This document shows, piece after piece, positions 24,551 to 31,290 of a stretch of DNA of 41,454 bases. The first letter of the stretch is position 1; every line of letters begins with the position of its first letter. Both the position numbers and the translations under genes were made by a program. The notes beneath the pieces are model-generated. The model was not told where the DNA came from and ran no database searches. It saw only the letters and a program-made list of their open reading frames with translations. This DNA is from a virus. Location of the stretch: IMG/VR virus record IMGVR_UViG_3300037504_000709, positions 1 through 41,454 of that record. The stretch is one strand, 5' to 3'.

Positions 24551-24670
24551 GAAAATTAAGAAGCGGTTCAAACTTAGGAAAAATTAGGAAGGCGGGCAAA
24601 AGAAGCAGGATCAAAAACTAGAGAAAATTAAAAAGCGGGGTCAAAAAATACAGAAAATTAAAAAGCGGGG
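24551..24670. repeat. Four imperfect A-rich direct repeats ending in GCGGG
   Basis: GAAAATTAAGAAGCGG (24551), GAAAAATTAGGAAGGCGGG (24578), and two copies of GAAAATTAAAAAGCGGGG (24623, 24653). Spacings are 27, 45 and 30 bp. They resemble iteron-like protein-binding sites and lie between the hairpin array and terS, where a packaging initiation (pac) site recognised by TerS could be. Confidence 0.6.
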
Positions 24671-24919
24671 TATGGGACCCATTTTATTAGGTACCATCCT
24701 AACCCCTTCTCACCTAAGAAAACTCTTCTTTAGAAAAATCTATCGCTTTGTCCAATTGGCTACTAGCCACAGGAAAATAAGCCTTATAAAAAATATATAT
24801 ACATATATATATAAAGGAAAAAACATACATCCTCTTTGAGTTTGCCCCATTGACCGGGAAAAACAGCAGTATCAAGTGTTTTGGTCCATTGGGTAAGAAT
24901 TTTGATCAAAATTTAAAGT
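24671..24919. other. Non-coding, AT-rich segment upstream of the repeats
   Basis: It contains a possible long stem GGGGTATGG/CCAT..ACCCC (24667-24705), an alternating TA tract around 24788-24813 and the perfect palindrome AATTTTGATCAAAATT near 24899. No gene is supported. It would be the 3-prime region of the terS transcript. Confidence 0.4.
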
Positions 24920-25381
24920 TTAGCCCTTTGATCCATTATTTTCATCAGGCAGAGGTATAACATAATCAACATTCTGATTGGTGTTGACATTGTGCGTAGT
25001 TTCCACCATTTTGTGGTTGACGTTAAGCATAAATTTACTCATCGAAGAGGAAAAATCCTTGGTCAGTCCGTTGTTGATGATTAGCTCTTTTTGAATTTGT
25101 TGCAGGTATGAAATTGCTTTGCCGAATTGAAGGTACTTGTCTCGCCACCTATACATTGTAGCCTCGTCATGCCCCAAGTAGTTTGCAAGCCCAGCAATCG
25201 TTGGAACTTTGTTTTTTTCTTTTCTCTCCACAACAAAATCGACTGCTTTTTTAGGATAATCATCCTTATATTCAGGCTTTTTCCCAGCAAGACAAGCGTA
25301 TTTACTCGTCCTATTTTCCTTGATGTTGTCGAGGAGTTTTTTGGTTTTTTTTATTTTTCTCTTTTTCTTTTTTTTTGCCAT
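24920..25381 (-). CDS. terS: Terminase small subunit, P22 gp3-like, 153 aa
   Basis: DNA-recognition subunit of the packaging motor. After a very basic N-terminus (MAKKKKKRKIKKTKK) comes an HTH-like region VPTIAGLANYLGHDEATMYR, then the family-typical LIINNGLTKDFSSSMSKFML and NVNHKMVE oligomerisation segment, and an acidic tail. Length matches the family. It is separated from terL by 1 kb of non-coding repeats, which is unusual. No Shine-Dalgarno precedes the ATG. Confidence 0.88.
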   Translation of the reverse strand: MAKKKKKRKIKKTKKLLDNIKENRTSKYACLAGKKPEYKDDYPKKAVDFVVERKEKNKVPTIAGLANYLGHDEATMYRWRDKYLQFGKAISYLQQIQKELIINNGLTKDFSSSMSKFMLNVNHKMVETTHNVNTNQNVDYVIPLPDENNGSKG

Positions 25382-25427
25382 ATAACTTTTTTTATATTTA
25401 AAATTGATAATTTGTTTAAATACTAAA

Positions 25428-25463
25428 ACAACTCTATGTTTTTTTATTTTACAACTCTGTGTT
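25428..25463. promoter_or_regulatory. Two 13-bp direct repeats upstream of terS
   Basis: ACAACTCTATGTT (25428-25440) and ACAACTCTGTGTT (25451-25463) differ at one base and start 23 bp apart. Two helical turns of spacing suggests a regulator bound on one DNA face, controlling terS. Confidence 0.5.
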
Positions 25464-25483
25464 GTTTTTGATTATATCATAAA

Positions 25484-25514
25484 AAAAAGACTGAGTGATT
25501 AGCCCAGTCTTTTT
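25484..25514. terminator. Bidirectional terminator between accessory genes and terS
   Basis: AAAAAGACTG pairs with CAGTCTTTTT around an 11-nt loop, leaving T-runs in both directions. It isolates terS from the leftward accessory operon, so terS needs its own promoter. Confidence 0.85.
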
Positions 25515-25528
25515 GTTTTGTTTTTGTC

Positions 25529-25771
25529 CTATTTTGTTTTGAAAATCATCTTGTAGCCATATTTTTGATATCTTTTGATGATCTTGTTTTTCTGTTCACT
25601 CACGGCTAGCCTCGAGTGCAAATTCTGATATGTGCTCCAATATGTGTTCATATCAGAAGTGTATCCATCATCCAACATATACATGTTTGAGACCTTAATG
25701 TCTGTGATCCCGCAAATCACTTGTAACACCCTGTTTTCTTTTCTTAGCTTGTAGCGTTTTTGTATTTTCAT
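25529..25771 (-). CDS. Accessory protein, 80 aa, unknown
   Basis: MKIQKRYKLRKENRVLQVICG is basic and likely a compact alpha/beta protein. A perfect GGAGGATAAAAAATG start and its own promoter at 25808-25837 point to strong early expression. No family recognised. Such short, strongly expressed genes often act on host processes, but that is inference. Confidence 0.65.
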   Translation of the reverse strand: MKIQKRYKLRKENRVLQVICGITDIKVSNMYMLDDGYTSDMNTYWSTYQNLHSRLAVSEQKNKIIKRYQKYGYKMIFKTK

Positions 25772-25807
25772 TTTTTATCCTCCTGTGTTTTTTTCTAATA
25801 TACATCC

Positions 25808-25837
25808 ATAATCTCATACATTGTTGCATATTGTCAA
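25808..25837 (-). promoter_or_regulatory. Promoter, TTGACA-18-GATTAT with extended TG
   Basis: Minus-strand TTGACA (25837-25832) and TGA-GATTAT (25813-25808). Upstream AAAAACTGCTC and downstream GTATATTAG match the promoters at 26306 and 27460. Confidence 0.7.
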
Positions 25838-25870
25838 GAGCAGTTTTTATAATATACAAATACAAAAAAA

Positions 25871-25891
25871 GACCAGGTGGCTAGCCTGGTC
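25871..25891 (-). terminator. Terminator after the 119-aa accessory gene
   Basis: GACCAGG pairs with CCTGGTC; on the minus strand it is followed by TTTTTTTG. A clean 7-bp stem with a 7-nt loop. Confidence 0.85.
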
Positions 25892-25913
25892 AATTTAATT
25901 TTTGCTACTCAAT

Positions 25914-26270
25914 CTATTCAAATTCAATTATGAATGATGTAGTCAATATATTTTTTTCATCTATGTATTTTTTCAAATACAAAAGAGTCATCAAAGCGTG
26001 CCATTCTTGAAAATCTTCAAGACTTTTCATGTCATCAAGTTTCACAAAATCAAAATTTGTATTCAAAATCTTGATGACACCGACAATCTCTTTTTCATCT
26101 TTATATATTTTTTCTCTGTTTCCCACATAAGGTCCGAAACCTTGAACCTTACCGTTTTGAAAAATCAGTAAATCATAATTTGCATGAGGTTTCTGGGTAT
26201 GCAAATATGAGAAGGCCTCTTTAACTATTTCTTTTACCTCTTGATATTTTATTTTTACAATGTTTGACAT
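25914..26270 (-). CDS. Accessory protein, 118 aa, unknown
   Basis: I choose the ATG at 26270 (MSNIVKIKYQEVKEIVKEAF), after GGGGGGACAAA; the upstream ATG at 26303 lies in the leader. It is probably a mixed alpha/beta domain with GKVQGFGPYVGNREKIYKDE. Own promoter at 26306-26334. Family not recognised. Confidence 0.65.
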   Translation of the reverse strand: MSNIVKIKYQEVKEIVKEAFSYLHTQKPHANYDLLIFQNGKVQGFGPYVGNREKIYKDEKEIVGVIKILNTNFDFVKLDDMKSLEDFQEWHALMTLLYLKKYIDEKNILTTSFIIEFE

Positions 26271-26305
26271 TTTGTCCCCCCTATATTTTTTTGTAATATA
26301 CACCT

Positions 26306-26334
26306 ATATTCTCATATCTTGTTCATATTGTCAA
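26306..26334 (-). promoter_or_regulatory. Promoter, TTGACA-17-GAATAT with extended TG
   Basis: TTGACA at 26334-26329 and TGA-GAATAT at 26311-26306 on the minus strand, overlapping the end of the upstream gene. Flanks TTGCTC and GTATATTA match the family. Confidence 0.7.
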
Positions 26335-26788
26335 GAGCAATTAAGTCATTAAGATCAATAAATTCATCTTTGATTAAAAACCAAGCCCAGTTTTCTATAT
26401 CCACACCTTCACTTTTGAGAAAATGCAAAAAACTATCAAAGCCCGATTCTCGAAAATAGTTCATGTTTTCCCAATCGGATTGAAAATTTGAAATCAAACC
26501 AAAATTGATTTCTTGGGCCAATAATTGAAAATTGACTTTTTCTAAAAAATATTTTCCAGACACTCTTTTCAAATTAAAATCAAGCCTCCGATCTTCATCA
26601 TCAAAAATCTTTTGATTTTTTGACAATTCTCGAACATAATTTTGAAAACAAAATAAAGCTCTGTCTGCGTCCATTGGTTCTTTTAAAAAATCAATCTTAT
26701 ACAACCAACTATAAGGTTGGTTTTCCATTAATTGTTCAAAAATTTTGTAAATTTCAAGTGTGTTTGAGTTCATCCAATTTACTCTCAT
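26312..26788 (-). CDS. Accessory protein, 158 aa, unknown
   Basis: MRVNWMNSNTLEIYKIFEQL is acidic, aromatic-rich and helical. ATAGGAGGATAAAAA precedes the ATG. It lies 11 nt after the small HTH gene in one operon with the DUF7249-like gene. No catalytic motif is seen. Confidence 0.65.
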   Translation of the reverse strand: MRVNWMNSNTLEIYKIFEQLMENQPYSWLYKIDFLKEPMDADRALFCFQNYVRELSKNQKIFDDEDRRLDFNLKRVSGKYFLEKVNFQLLAQEINFGLISNFQSDWENMNYFRESGFDSFLHFLKSEGVDIENWAWFLIKDEFIDLNDLIALDNMNKI

Positions 26789-26799
26789 TTTTTATCCTC

Positions 26800-26985
26800 C
26801 TATATTTTCTTTTTATTTTTTTTATTTTTGTATTTTTTGACCAATCGGTCAACCTCTTTTTGATCAATCAACCAGTCTCTACCTGGTTTGATAGCCTCCA
26901 CATATCCTTTTTGGATATATGAATAGATTGTTGTTTTCTTGATTGGCAAGAGGTCTGCTACCTCTTGTATTGTTTTGTATTTCAT
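26800..26985 (-). CDS. MerR/excisionase-type HTH protein, 61 aa
   Basis: KTIQEVADLLPIKKTTIYSY followed by GYVEAIKPGRDWLI is the helix-turn-helix 17 pattern; the C-terminus is poly-Lys. The ATG overlaps the previous stop (ATGA). With no integrase present, a regulatory DNA-binding role is more likely than excision. Two other HTH-17 proteins are at 32601 and 36138. Confidence 0.8.
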   Translation of the reverse strand: MKYKTIQEVADLLPIKKTTIYSYIQKGYVEAIKPGRDWLIDQKEVDRLVKKYKNKKNKKKI

Positions 26986-27419
26986 TCTTCTACCCCCGCC
27001 ATTTCCTTGAAATATTGAATATCTTCTATGTGCGTATCATATTCGTCCTGTAGCCAATCTTGTAGGGTTTTGTATTCCTCTTGAAGACTGGAGTCTTGAG
27101 AAAACTCATGTTCTAGATTTTCCCACAGAGAAAAGTTCAGATGCGTCGATATCTCATACCAGTTAACTTGATTAAGAAATGATCGAGCATACGACTCAAC
27201 CATATGCTCTACAGCATTTTCTGGAAATTCTCTCGATCCAAAAAGAAAATCAAGCACATACTGTTTTACATTTGTAGAAGTGATTGGCTCCATATAGAGA
27301 CGTCCAGCATAGAACGCCTCTTCAATCTTTTCTGCATCCATATCTGCAAATATTTCTAGGTTGATTCTCCAGGTGGCGTAGTTTGTCCACCCGTTATAGT
27401 TTTTAATTTTTTTTGACAT
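26982..27419 (-). CDS. DUF7249-like protein, 145 aa
   Basis: The N-terminus NYNGWTNYATWRINLEIF is the hallmark of a small family common in phages and plasmids. I choose ATG 27419 after CATGGAGGAGGACTC; an upstream ATG at 27488 lies in the promoter. The rest is acidic and helical with EEFYAGR-like and YEISTHLN segments. Acidic proteins of this type are sometimes proposed as anti-restriction factors; not proven here. Confidence 0.7.
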   Translation of the reverse strand: MSKKIKNYNGWTNYATWRINLEIFADMDAEKIEEAFYAGRLYMEPITSTNVKQYVLDFLFGSREFPENAVEHMVESYARSFLNQVNWYEISTHLNFSLWENLEHEFSQDSSLQEEYKTLQDWLQDEYDTHIEDIQYFKEMAGVEE

Positions 27420-27459
27420 TTTGAGTCCTCCTCCATGACTACTTTTTAATATACGCTTT

Positions 27460-27488
27460 ACTATACATGACATGCTACACATTGTCAA
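27460..27488 (-). promoter_or_regulatory. Promoter of the accessory operon, TTGACA-17-TATAGT
   Basis: TTGACA at 27488-27483 and TATAGT at 27465-27460 (minus). It carries the AAACTGCT upstream box and the GTATATTA downstream element. Confidence 0.75.
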
Positions 27489-27498
27489 CTAGCAGTTT

Positions 27499-27580
27499 CA
27501 AGATACACTATACATATATTGAAAATACACTACATACATATATTCAAGATACACTATGTACATATTGAATACATATTCTT
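27499..27580. repeat. Three and a half direct repeats of about 23 bp
   Basis: ATACACTATACATATATTG, ATACACTACATACATATATT and ATACACTATGTACATATTG start at 27503, 27525 and 27549, with a partial ATACATATTC at 27570. Period 22-24 bp. They sit just upstream of the accessory-operon promoter and beside an AT-rich, low-melting region: operator array or origin iterons. Confidence 0.7.
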
Positions 27581-27787
27581 GTAATTTTTGCAAGAAAAAA
27601 CCAACTACAAACAGTGAAAATTTCAAAAATTATTTAAAAATACCCCCGCGCGCGTGTGTGTAAACGCTTGCTAACACAGTTGGTGATAAAACTTTTACTC
27701 TTTTTTCTTTTAAATCTTTGAAATTTTAGATAACTTGTTGAAACTTTTTCTTGATATATATATATATTTGGCGGGCAAACACACGGG
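27568..27787. other. Non-coding region with alternating purine-pyrimidine tract
   Basis: No gene is supported. It holds CGCGCGCGTGTGTGT at about 27646-27661, unusual in this AT-rich genome and able to adopt left-handed DNA, ACCAACT (27600) complementary to AGTTGGT (27679), and an alternating TA tract. Together with the direct repeats this is one of the two best origin candidates. Confidence 0.4.
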
Positions 27788-28150
27788 TTACTTGGTCTTT
27801 TCTAGATTATCCCAGTTCTCAATGTCCCCCTTCCACACATTCTTTGCTTTCTTGACCTCTTTTTGTGTGAGTTTTCCATCCTCAACCATCCTTTCTGTTT
27901 GTGTAGGATACAGCTTAGCGTATTCACGAGAGAACTCATTACCCCTAAATGGCTGCAGGAGGCTCTTAGCGTACTTATTTCGTGATTTTTTTATACTTTC
28001 TGGTATATACTCCTTCACTGAACCTAAATCGTTAAAATGAGCCCCACAGCCCCATCCATCCACTATTCCCTTTTTTGTCCTCCATCTTTTGTGCCTCCAG
28101 GATTCATGTTCGTGTTCCTTCCCACAAACACAGCAATACATTTTTTTCAT
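27788..28150 (-). CDS. Zinc-binding accessory protein, 120 aa
   Basis: I choose ATG 28150 (MKKMYCCVCGKEHEHE). CCVC, nearby His residues and WGCGAHF form a probable zinc site; the C-terminal half has YPTQTERMVEDGKLTQKEVK, a helical segment. TATAAT ends 7 nt before the ATG and no Shine-Dalgarno exists, so the mRNA may be leaderless. An upstream three-arm switch lies at 28229-28265. Function unknown. Confidence 0.65.
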   Translation of the reverse strand: MKKMYCCVCGKEHEHESWRHKRWRTKKGIVDGWGCGAHFNDLGSVKEYIPESIKKSRNKYAKSLLQPFRGNEFSREYAKLYPTQTERMVEDGKLTQKEVKKAKNVWKGDIENWDNLEKTK

Positions 28151-28157
28151 ATAAACC

Positions 28158-28166
28158 ATTATAACA
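28158..28166 (-). promoter_or_regulatory. Extended -10 promoter TGTTATAAT
   Basis: The minus-strand box is identical to that of terL, including the preceding TTT. A -35 TTGTAC at 18 nt is possible. Two AGTACTTGTTTTG direct repeats (about 28186-28212) lie immediately upstream and could be operators. Confidence 0.55.
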
Positions 28167-28228
28167 AACAAACAAAACAAAGTACAAAACAAGTACTTAC
28201 AAAACAAGTACTAAGGGAGCAAAAAAAA

Positions 28229-28265
28229 GACCGCCGGGAGGCGGTCGTCTTTTTTTGCGACCGCC
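28229..28265. terminator. Three-arm terminator / anti-terminator switch
   Basis: Arm A GACCGCC (28229-28235), arm B GGCGGTCG (28240-28247), arm C CGACCGCC (28258-28265). A:B is a strong terminator with T-runs in both directions (TCTTTTTTT plus, TTTTTTTT minus); B:C is an alternative 8-bp hairpin excluding it. On the minus strand a promoter lies just upstream at 28274-28302. Confidence 0.75.
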
Positions 28266-28316
28266 CTTATAATATTATAGACTTCATATATATTTCGTCT
28301 AATAATATTATATAAG
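28266..28316. repeat. AT-rich 51-bp imperfect palindrome
   Basis: CTTATAATATTATAGAC is nearly complementary to GTCTAATAATATTATATAAG around a 14-nt spacer. It sits in the divergent intergenic region between leftward accessory and rightward early genes and also contains a minus-strand promoter. It is a candidate origin or operator. Confidence 0.65.
28274..28302 (-). promoter_or_regulatory. Promoter TTAGAC-17-TATAAT feeding the three-arm switch
   Basis: Minus-strand TTAGAC (28302-28297) and TATAAT (28279-28274), 17-nt spacer. Transcripts would begin near 28267 and immediately contain arms C, B and A, ending at the T-run unless terminated late or antiterminated. Confidence 0.55.
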
Positions 28317-28433
28317 CCTGGTTGAATTGAGACTAATGTTATCAAATAGTTTTTTAATGTTATACAAAATAATGGATTATTCTTGGGGTCTAACTCTGGT
28401 TTTTTAATATTGGTGTTTATTTTACTAATAGTA

Positions 28434-28462
28434 TTGACTTATAAGCACTGATGTGGTTTAAT
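28434..28462 (+). promoter_or_regulatory. Rightward early promoter, TTGACT-17-TTTAAT
   Basis: TTGACT at 28434-28439, TTTAAT at 28457-28462 with TGG extended -10, 31 nt before the first early ATG. It would drive the replication genes with host sigma-70-type polymerase. Confidence 0.7.
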
Positions 28463-28492
28463 CTTAATTAATTATCAACAAAAAAAGGAAAT

Positions 28493-28810
28493 ATGAAGTA
28501 CATTAAGGTATACACTTTTCTATTAAATTCTGACATAGAATTGTCAACGGCAGAGAAGATGTTACTATCAATTATTTTGAGCCAATATGAATTTAAAGGC
28601 TTTTGTGATTGGTCTAATAAGAGGTTTGCTGATTGTTTAGGTTTTTCAGCAGCCTATATCTCAAGAATGGTTAATCATTTAAAAGTTGAAAACTTTATCA
28701 AAGAAATTAACAAAAAATATATTAGAAGAGCTTTAGCTCCAACCACTGAATTTTTAAATTTAGAAGTATATAAAGAAGCTAGGAGTTTTAAGAAAAGAAA
28801 GGTAGAATGA
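28493..28810 (+). CDS. Winged-helix replication/regulatory protein, 105 aa
   Basis: First early gene, with AAAGGAAAT before the ATG. Residues about 20-75 (LSTAEKMLLSIILSQ, then NKRFADCLGFSAAYISRMVN) form a winged-helix domain like those in phage replication initiators and MarR-type regulators; no ATPase domain follows. It overlaps the next gene by 4 nt (ATGA). Origin binding or early regulation is inferred. Confidence 0.7.
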   Translation: MKYIKVYTFLLNSDIELSTAEKMLLSIILSQYEFKGFCDWSNKRFADCLGFSAAYISRMVNHLKVENFIKEINKKYIRRALAPTTEFLNLEVYKEARSFKKRKVE

Positions 28811-29034
28811 TAGATACAAGAATAAAAATATATTTGGATTACATCCATAATCTATTTGAATACAATCTTGCTAAACTAGAAAAACCTGAAGATGAAAAAA
28901 TAAAAAAAGCATGGCATTTCATATCACTTCAGAAAAAAATATTAGATGAACCAGAAGAATTACAAAAAGAAGTTAATCCAGAAATTCAAGAAAAGATTAA
29001 TTTTTTTCTAAATGAGTCTGAACGCTTTTTATAA
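28807..29034 (+). CDS. Small helical protein, 75 aa
   Basis: MIDTRIKIYLDYIHNLFEYN is helical and acidic. Coupled by ATGA to the winged-helix gene and followed by the primase-helicase, so possibly a replication partner such as a helicase loader fragment. No family recognised. Confidence 0.6.
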   Translation: MIDTRIKIYLDYIHNLFEYNLAKLEKPEDEKIKKAWHFISLQKKILDEPEELQKEVNPEIQEKINFFLNESERFL

Positions 29035-29058
29035 ATAAAAAAAACGAAAGGAAAAAAA

Positions 29059-29091
29059 ATAAACACTTCCCTGTTAAAGAAAAGTGTTTAT
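29059..29091 (+). other. Leader hairpin before the primase-helicase
   Basis: ATAAACACTT pairs perfectly with AAGTGTTTAT around a 13-nt loop. The ATG at 29107 has no nearby Shine-Dalgarno; the only one, AAAGGA (29047-29052), lies before the hairpin. It may be an operator or a translational control element. Confidence 0.55.
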
Positions 29092-29106
29092 CATGAATAG
29101 TATAGT

Positions 29107-30921
29107 ATGAATAATATTATAACAGAAAAAATCAACCAAGTCAAACTCGAGAACGTTCCCCAAGTACTAAAGTCAAAAAAACAATGGATATTGTGGAAAT
29201 ATAAATTGATAGGTGACAAGCTAACAAAAATACCCATCAATCCTAAGACTTTGAAAAACGCTAGCACCACAGATCCTTCTAGTTGGACCTCATTTGATTT
29301 TTGCATTACTAAATTAAGCGGTAAGTTTGGGCTAGGCTTTGTGTTTGCTGGCAAAACGGTTGGAATAGACATTGATCATGTTTTTGAGAATGAAACGAGC
29401 TTTAAGGTAGATCAAATCTTGAGTAGGTTTTCTAACACATACATTGAATATTCCCCATCTGGTTTGGGGTTTCATATTTTCTGTGTTGGCAAGAAAACCA
29501 CTGATAGATGCAAGAATACTAAGTTTGATTTTGAATACTATGACCAAAAAAGATTTTTTACATTTACAGGAAATTGGTATACCAAATCATCAAGATCAGT
29601 TACAGCTTGCAGTGAGGCTTTAGCTTGGTTTGAAAAGACTTATTTTAAGGAAAAGACAAAAACGAACACAAACATTGCTACCTCACCTACTCTCACCAAT
29701 CACACGATCCTAAACAAAGCCTTTAAGGCTACTAATGGTGCTAAAATCAAACGTTTGTATGAAGGTGATACATCTAATTATGCTTCTAGAAGCGAAGCTG
29801 ATTTAGCACTAGCTAGCTTGCTTGCTTTCTATACGCAGGATAGGACAACACTCAAACAATTGATGTGTGGAAGTGGGTTGAATAGACCTAAATTTAAAAG
29901 AGATGATTATATGGATAGCACAATAACAAAGGCTATAGAATCTTTAACAGAGACATATTCTGATCGACAAAGGGTAACCCCATTTGAGTTTGAGAGTAAT
30001 AGTTTTTCTGCTTTAATCAAAAAACAAAGGAAAGAGGCTAACAAACCACCATTTCTGTGTGGATACAGTGAAATTGATGAGGTTTTAAATGGGTTTCGCT
30101 ATAGAAACCTTTATTTAGTTTCAGGTTTAGAAAAATCAGGTAAATCAGCATTTTTGATGAACATGTTAAATCAAAAACTTAACTCAGATAATAGGATTTT
30201 GTTTATTAACACGGAACTGCCAGCGATTGAGTTTGCTACACGAATGACCAGTTATGATTTAGGTTTACCCGAAGAGGAGATAACAGACAGACAGGTTGAT
30301 TTTTGGGTTGAGAAAAACATTAGTAAATTTGAATACATTGGGGTTGAGGATTTGATTAAACTGGATGATCCAATGCTCTTGCTTGAGCTAATTAAAAAAA
30401 AGATAGAAAACATAGATGCAATTGTGTTTGATAATATAACCAGTTTAGCTTCAGCTGTTTTTCAGGTTGGTAAAGAAGACTATCAGGTAACTGCTCACTT
30501 TATGGATGAGTTGGGGAAAATTACTAAAACACATCAGGTAGTTAGTTTTGTAGTGCTTCATGCTAAAAACTCAATCAGGGTCAGCAGTAATTTGAGATTT
30601 AAAAAAGCGTGGATAGAAAATCCTTGGGGAATTATTGATAAAAAATTCAATTACATCAAAGATCCTACTACTGCTGATATCTATGGTGGTGGACAGATGC
30701 TATCTCAAGCATCAGGCATCATCTTTGTTTGGAGACCTTTTCAAGATTATCAGGATCAAAAAATGAGTAGTGTGGCTATCATTAAGCTAATGAGCATGCG
30801 ACATGCAAAAACCACCAATTCTAAGGTGTGTTTTAATTTTGATTTGAATACTGGTAAATTCAAAATTAATAAAAAGAAGGAAAATGATCGAATGTTAGAC
30901 AAATTAAAGCGTGAAGCATAA
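29107..30921 (+). CDS. Primase-polymerase fused to DnaB-type helicase, 604 aa
   Basis: N-terminal archaeo-eukaryotic primase (PrimPol) domain: KKQWILWKY and KIPINP entry motifs, catalytic GIDIDH (D88, D90), SPSGLGFH (118-123) and FEYYDQKRFFTFTG (142-155). C-terminal RecA-like helicase: Walker A SGLEKSGKSA (about 338-347), FINTELP, Walker B IDAIVFDN (about 435-443), VVLHAKN and a late QASGIIFVWRP. This one protein would prime and unwind phage DNA. No DNA polymerase gene is present, so elongation uses the host enzyme unless the PrimPol domain contributes. Confidence 0.85.
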   Translation: MNNIITEKINQVKLENVPQVLKSKKQWILWKYKLIGDKLTKIPINPKTLKNASTTDPSSWTSFDFCITKLSGKFGLGFVFAGKTVGIDIDHVFENETSFKVDQILSRFSNTYIEYSPSGLGFHIFCVGKKTTDRCKNTKFDFEYYDQKRFFTFTGNWYTKSSRSVTACSEALAWFEKTYFKEKTKTNTNIATSPTLTNHTILNKAFKATNGAKIKRLYEGDTSNYASRSEADLALASLLAFYTQDRTTLKQLMCGSGLNRPKFKRDDYMDSTITKAIESLTETYSDRQRVTPFEFESNSFSALIKKQRKEANKPPFLCGYSEIDEVLNGFRYRNLYLVSGLEKSGKSAFLMNMLNQKLNSDNRILFINTELPAIEFATRMTSYDLGLPEEEITDRQVDFWVEKNISKFEYIGVEDLIKLDDPMLLLELIKKKIENIDAIVFDNITSLASAVFQVGKEDYQVTAHFMDELGKITKTHQVVSFVVLHAKNSIRVSSNLRFKKAWIENPWGIIDKKFNYIKDPTTADIYGGGQMLSQASGIIFVWRPFQDYQDQKMSSVAIIKLMSMRHAKTTNSKVCFNFDLNTGKFKINKKKENDRMLDKLKREA

Positions 30922-31212
30922 ATGAATAAACAAAAATTAGAAATGCTTAAATGGCAATTGTTCAAAATTGAACACAAATACGAACTATTTTCAAACTTAA
31001 ATTATAAAAGATACAAAATGGGTGAGTGGGCTTTAGCTATCACAAAGACAAAAACTATTTCTTTTATTCAGAGACGTAAAATTAAGAATAAATACAAAAA
31101 AGATATTAGATATTTTAAAACTCAATCCAACAGACATAAGGCTCTTTCTCAATCAAAAATCTATAAAATTTATCAAGAAATATACAAACAAGTACTTGAC
31201 AACTCTCACTAG
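30922..31212 (+). CDS. Small basic protein, 96 aa
   Basis: MNKQKLEMLKWQLFKIEHKY is Lys/Tyr-rich and helical, with no recognised motif. Its ATG directly follows the primase-helicase stop. The promoter for the SSB gene lies over its last codons. A nucleic-acid-binding role is possible from its charge. Confidence 0.6.
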   Translation: MNKQKLEMLKWQLFKIEHKYELFSNLNYKRYKMGEWALAITKTKTISFIQRRKIKNKYKKDIRYFKTQSNRHKALSQSKIYKIYQEIYKQVLDNSH

Positions 31213-31224
31213 TAGTAGTAATAT
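31196..31224 (+). promoter_or_regulatory. Promoter for the SSB gene, TTGACA-17-TAATAT
   Basis: TTGACA at 31196-31201 and TAATAT at 31219-31224. It would boost expression of the SSB, needed in stoichiometric amounts. The 31225-31290 leader has no other feature beyond AGAAAGGAAAGC. Confidence 0.65.
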
Positions 31225-31290
31225 TACATTATATTAACAATATAGCCTCCAAGTGTCCAAGAAAAGACCAAGAGAGCAAGAAAGGAAAGC

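Noticed and set aside
24899-24914. AATTTTGATCAAAATT palindrome as a terminator for terS
   Set aside because: It contains only A/T plus one GATC, has a weak stem and no clear T-run after it on the minus strand.
26800-26985. Excisionase, implying a temperate phage
   Set aside because: The fold is a generic HTH-17 domain, there are three such proteins, and no integrase or attachment site was seen.
28476-28484. TTATCAACA as a DnaA box
   Set aside because: A single 8/9 match in an AT-rich leader is expected by chance; no cluster is present.
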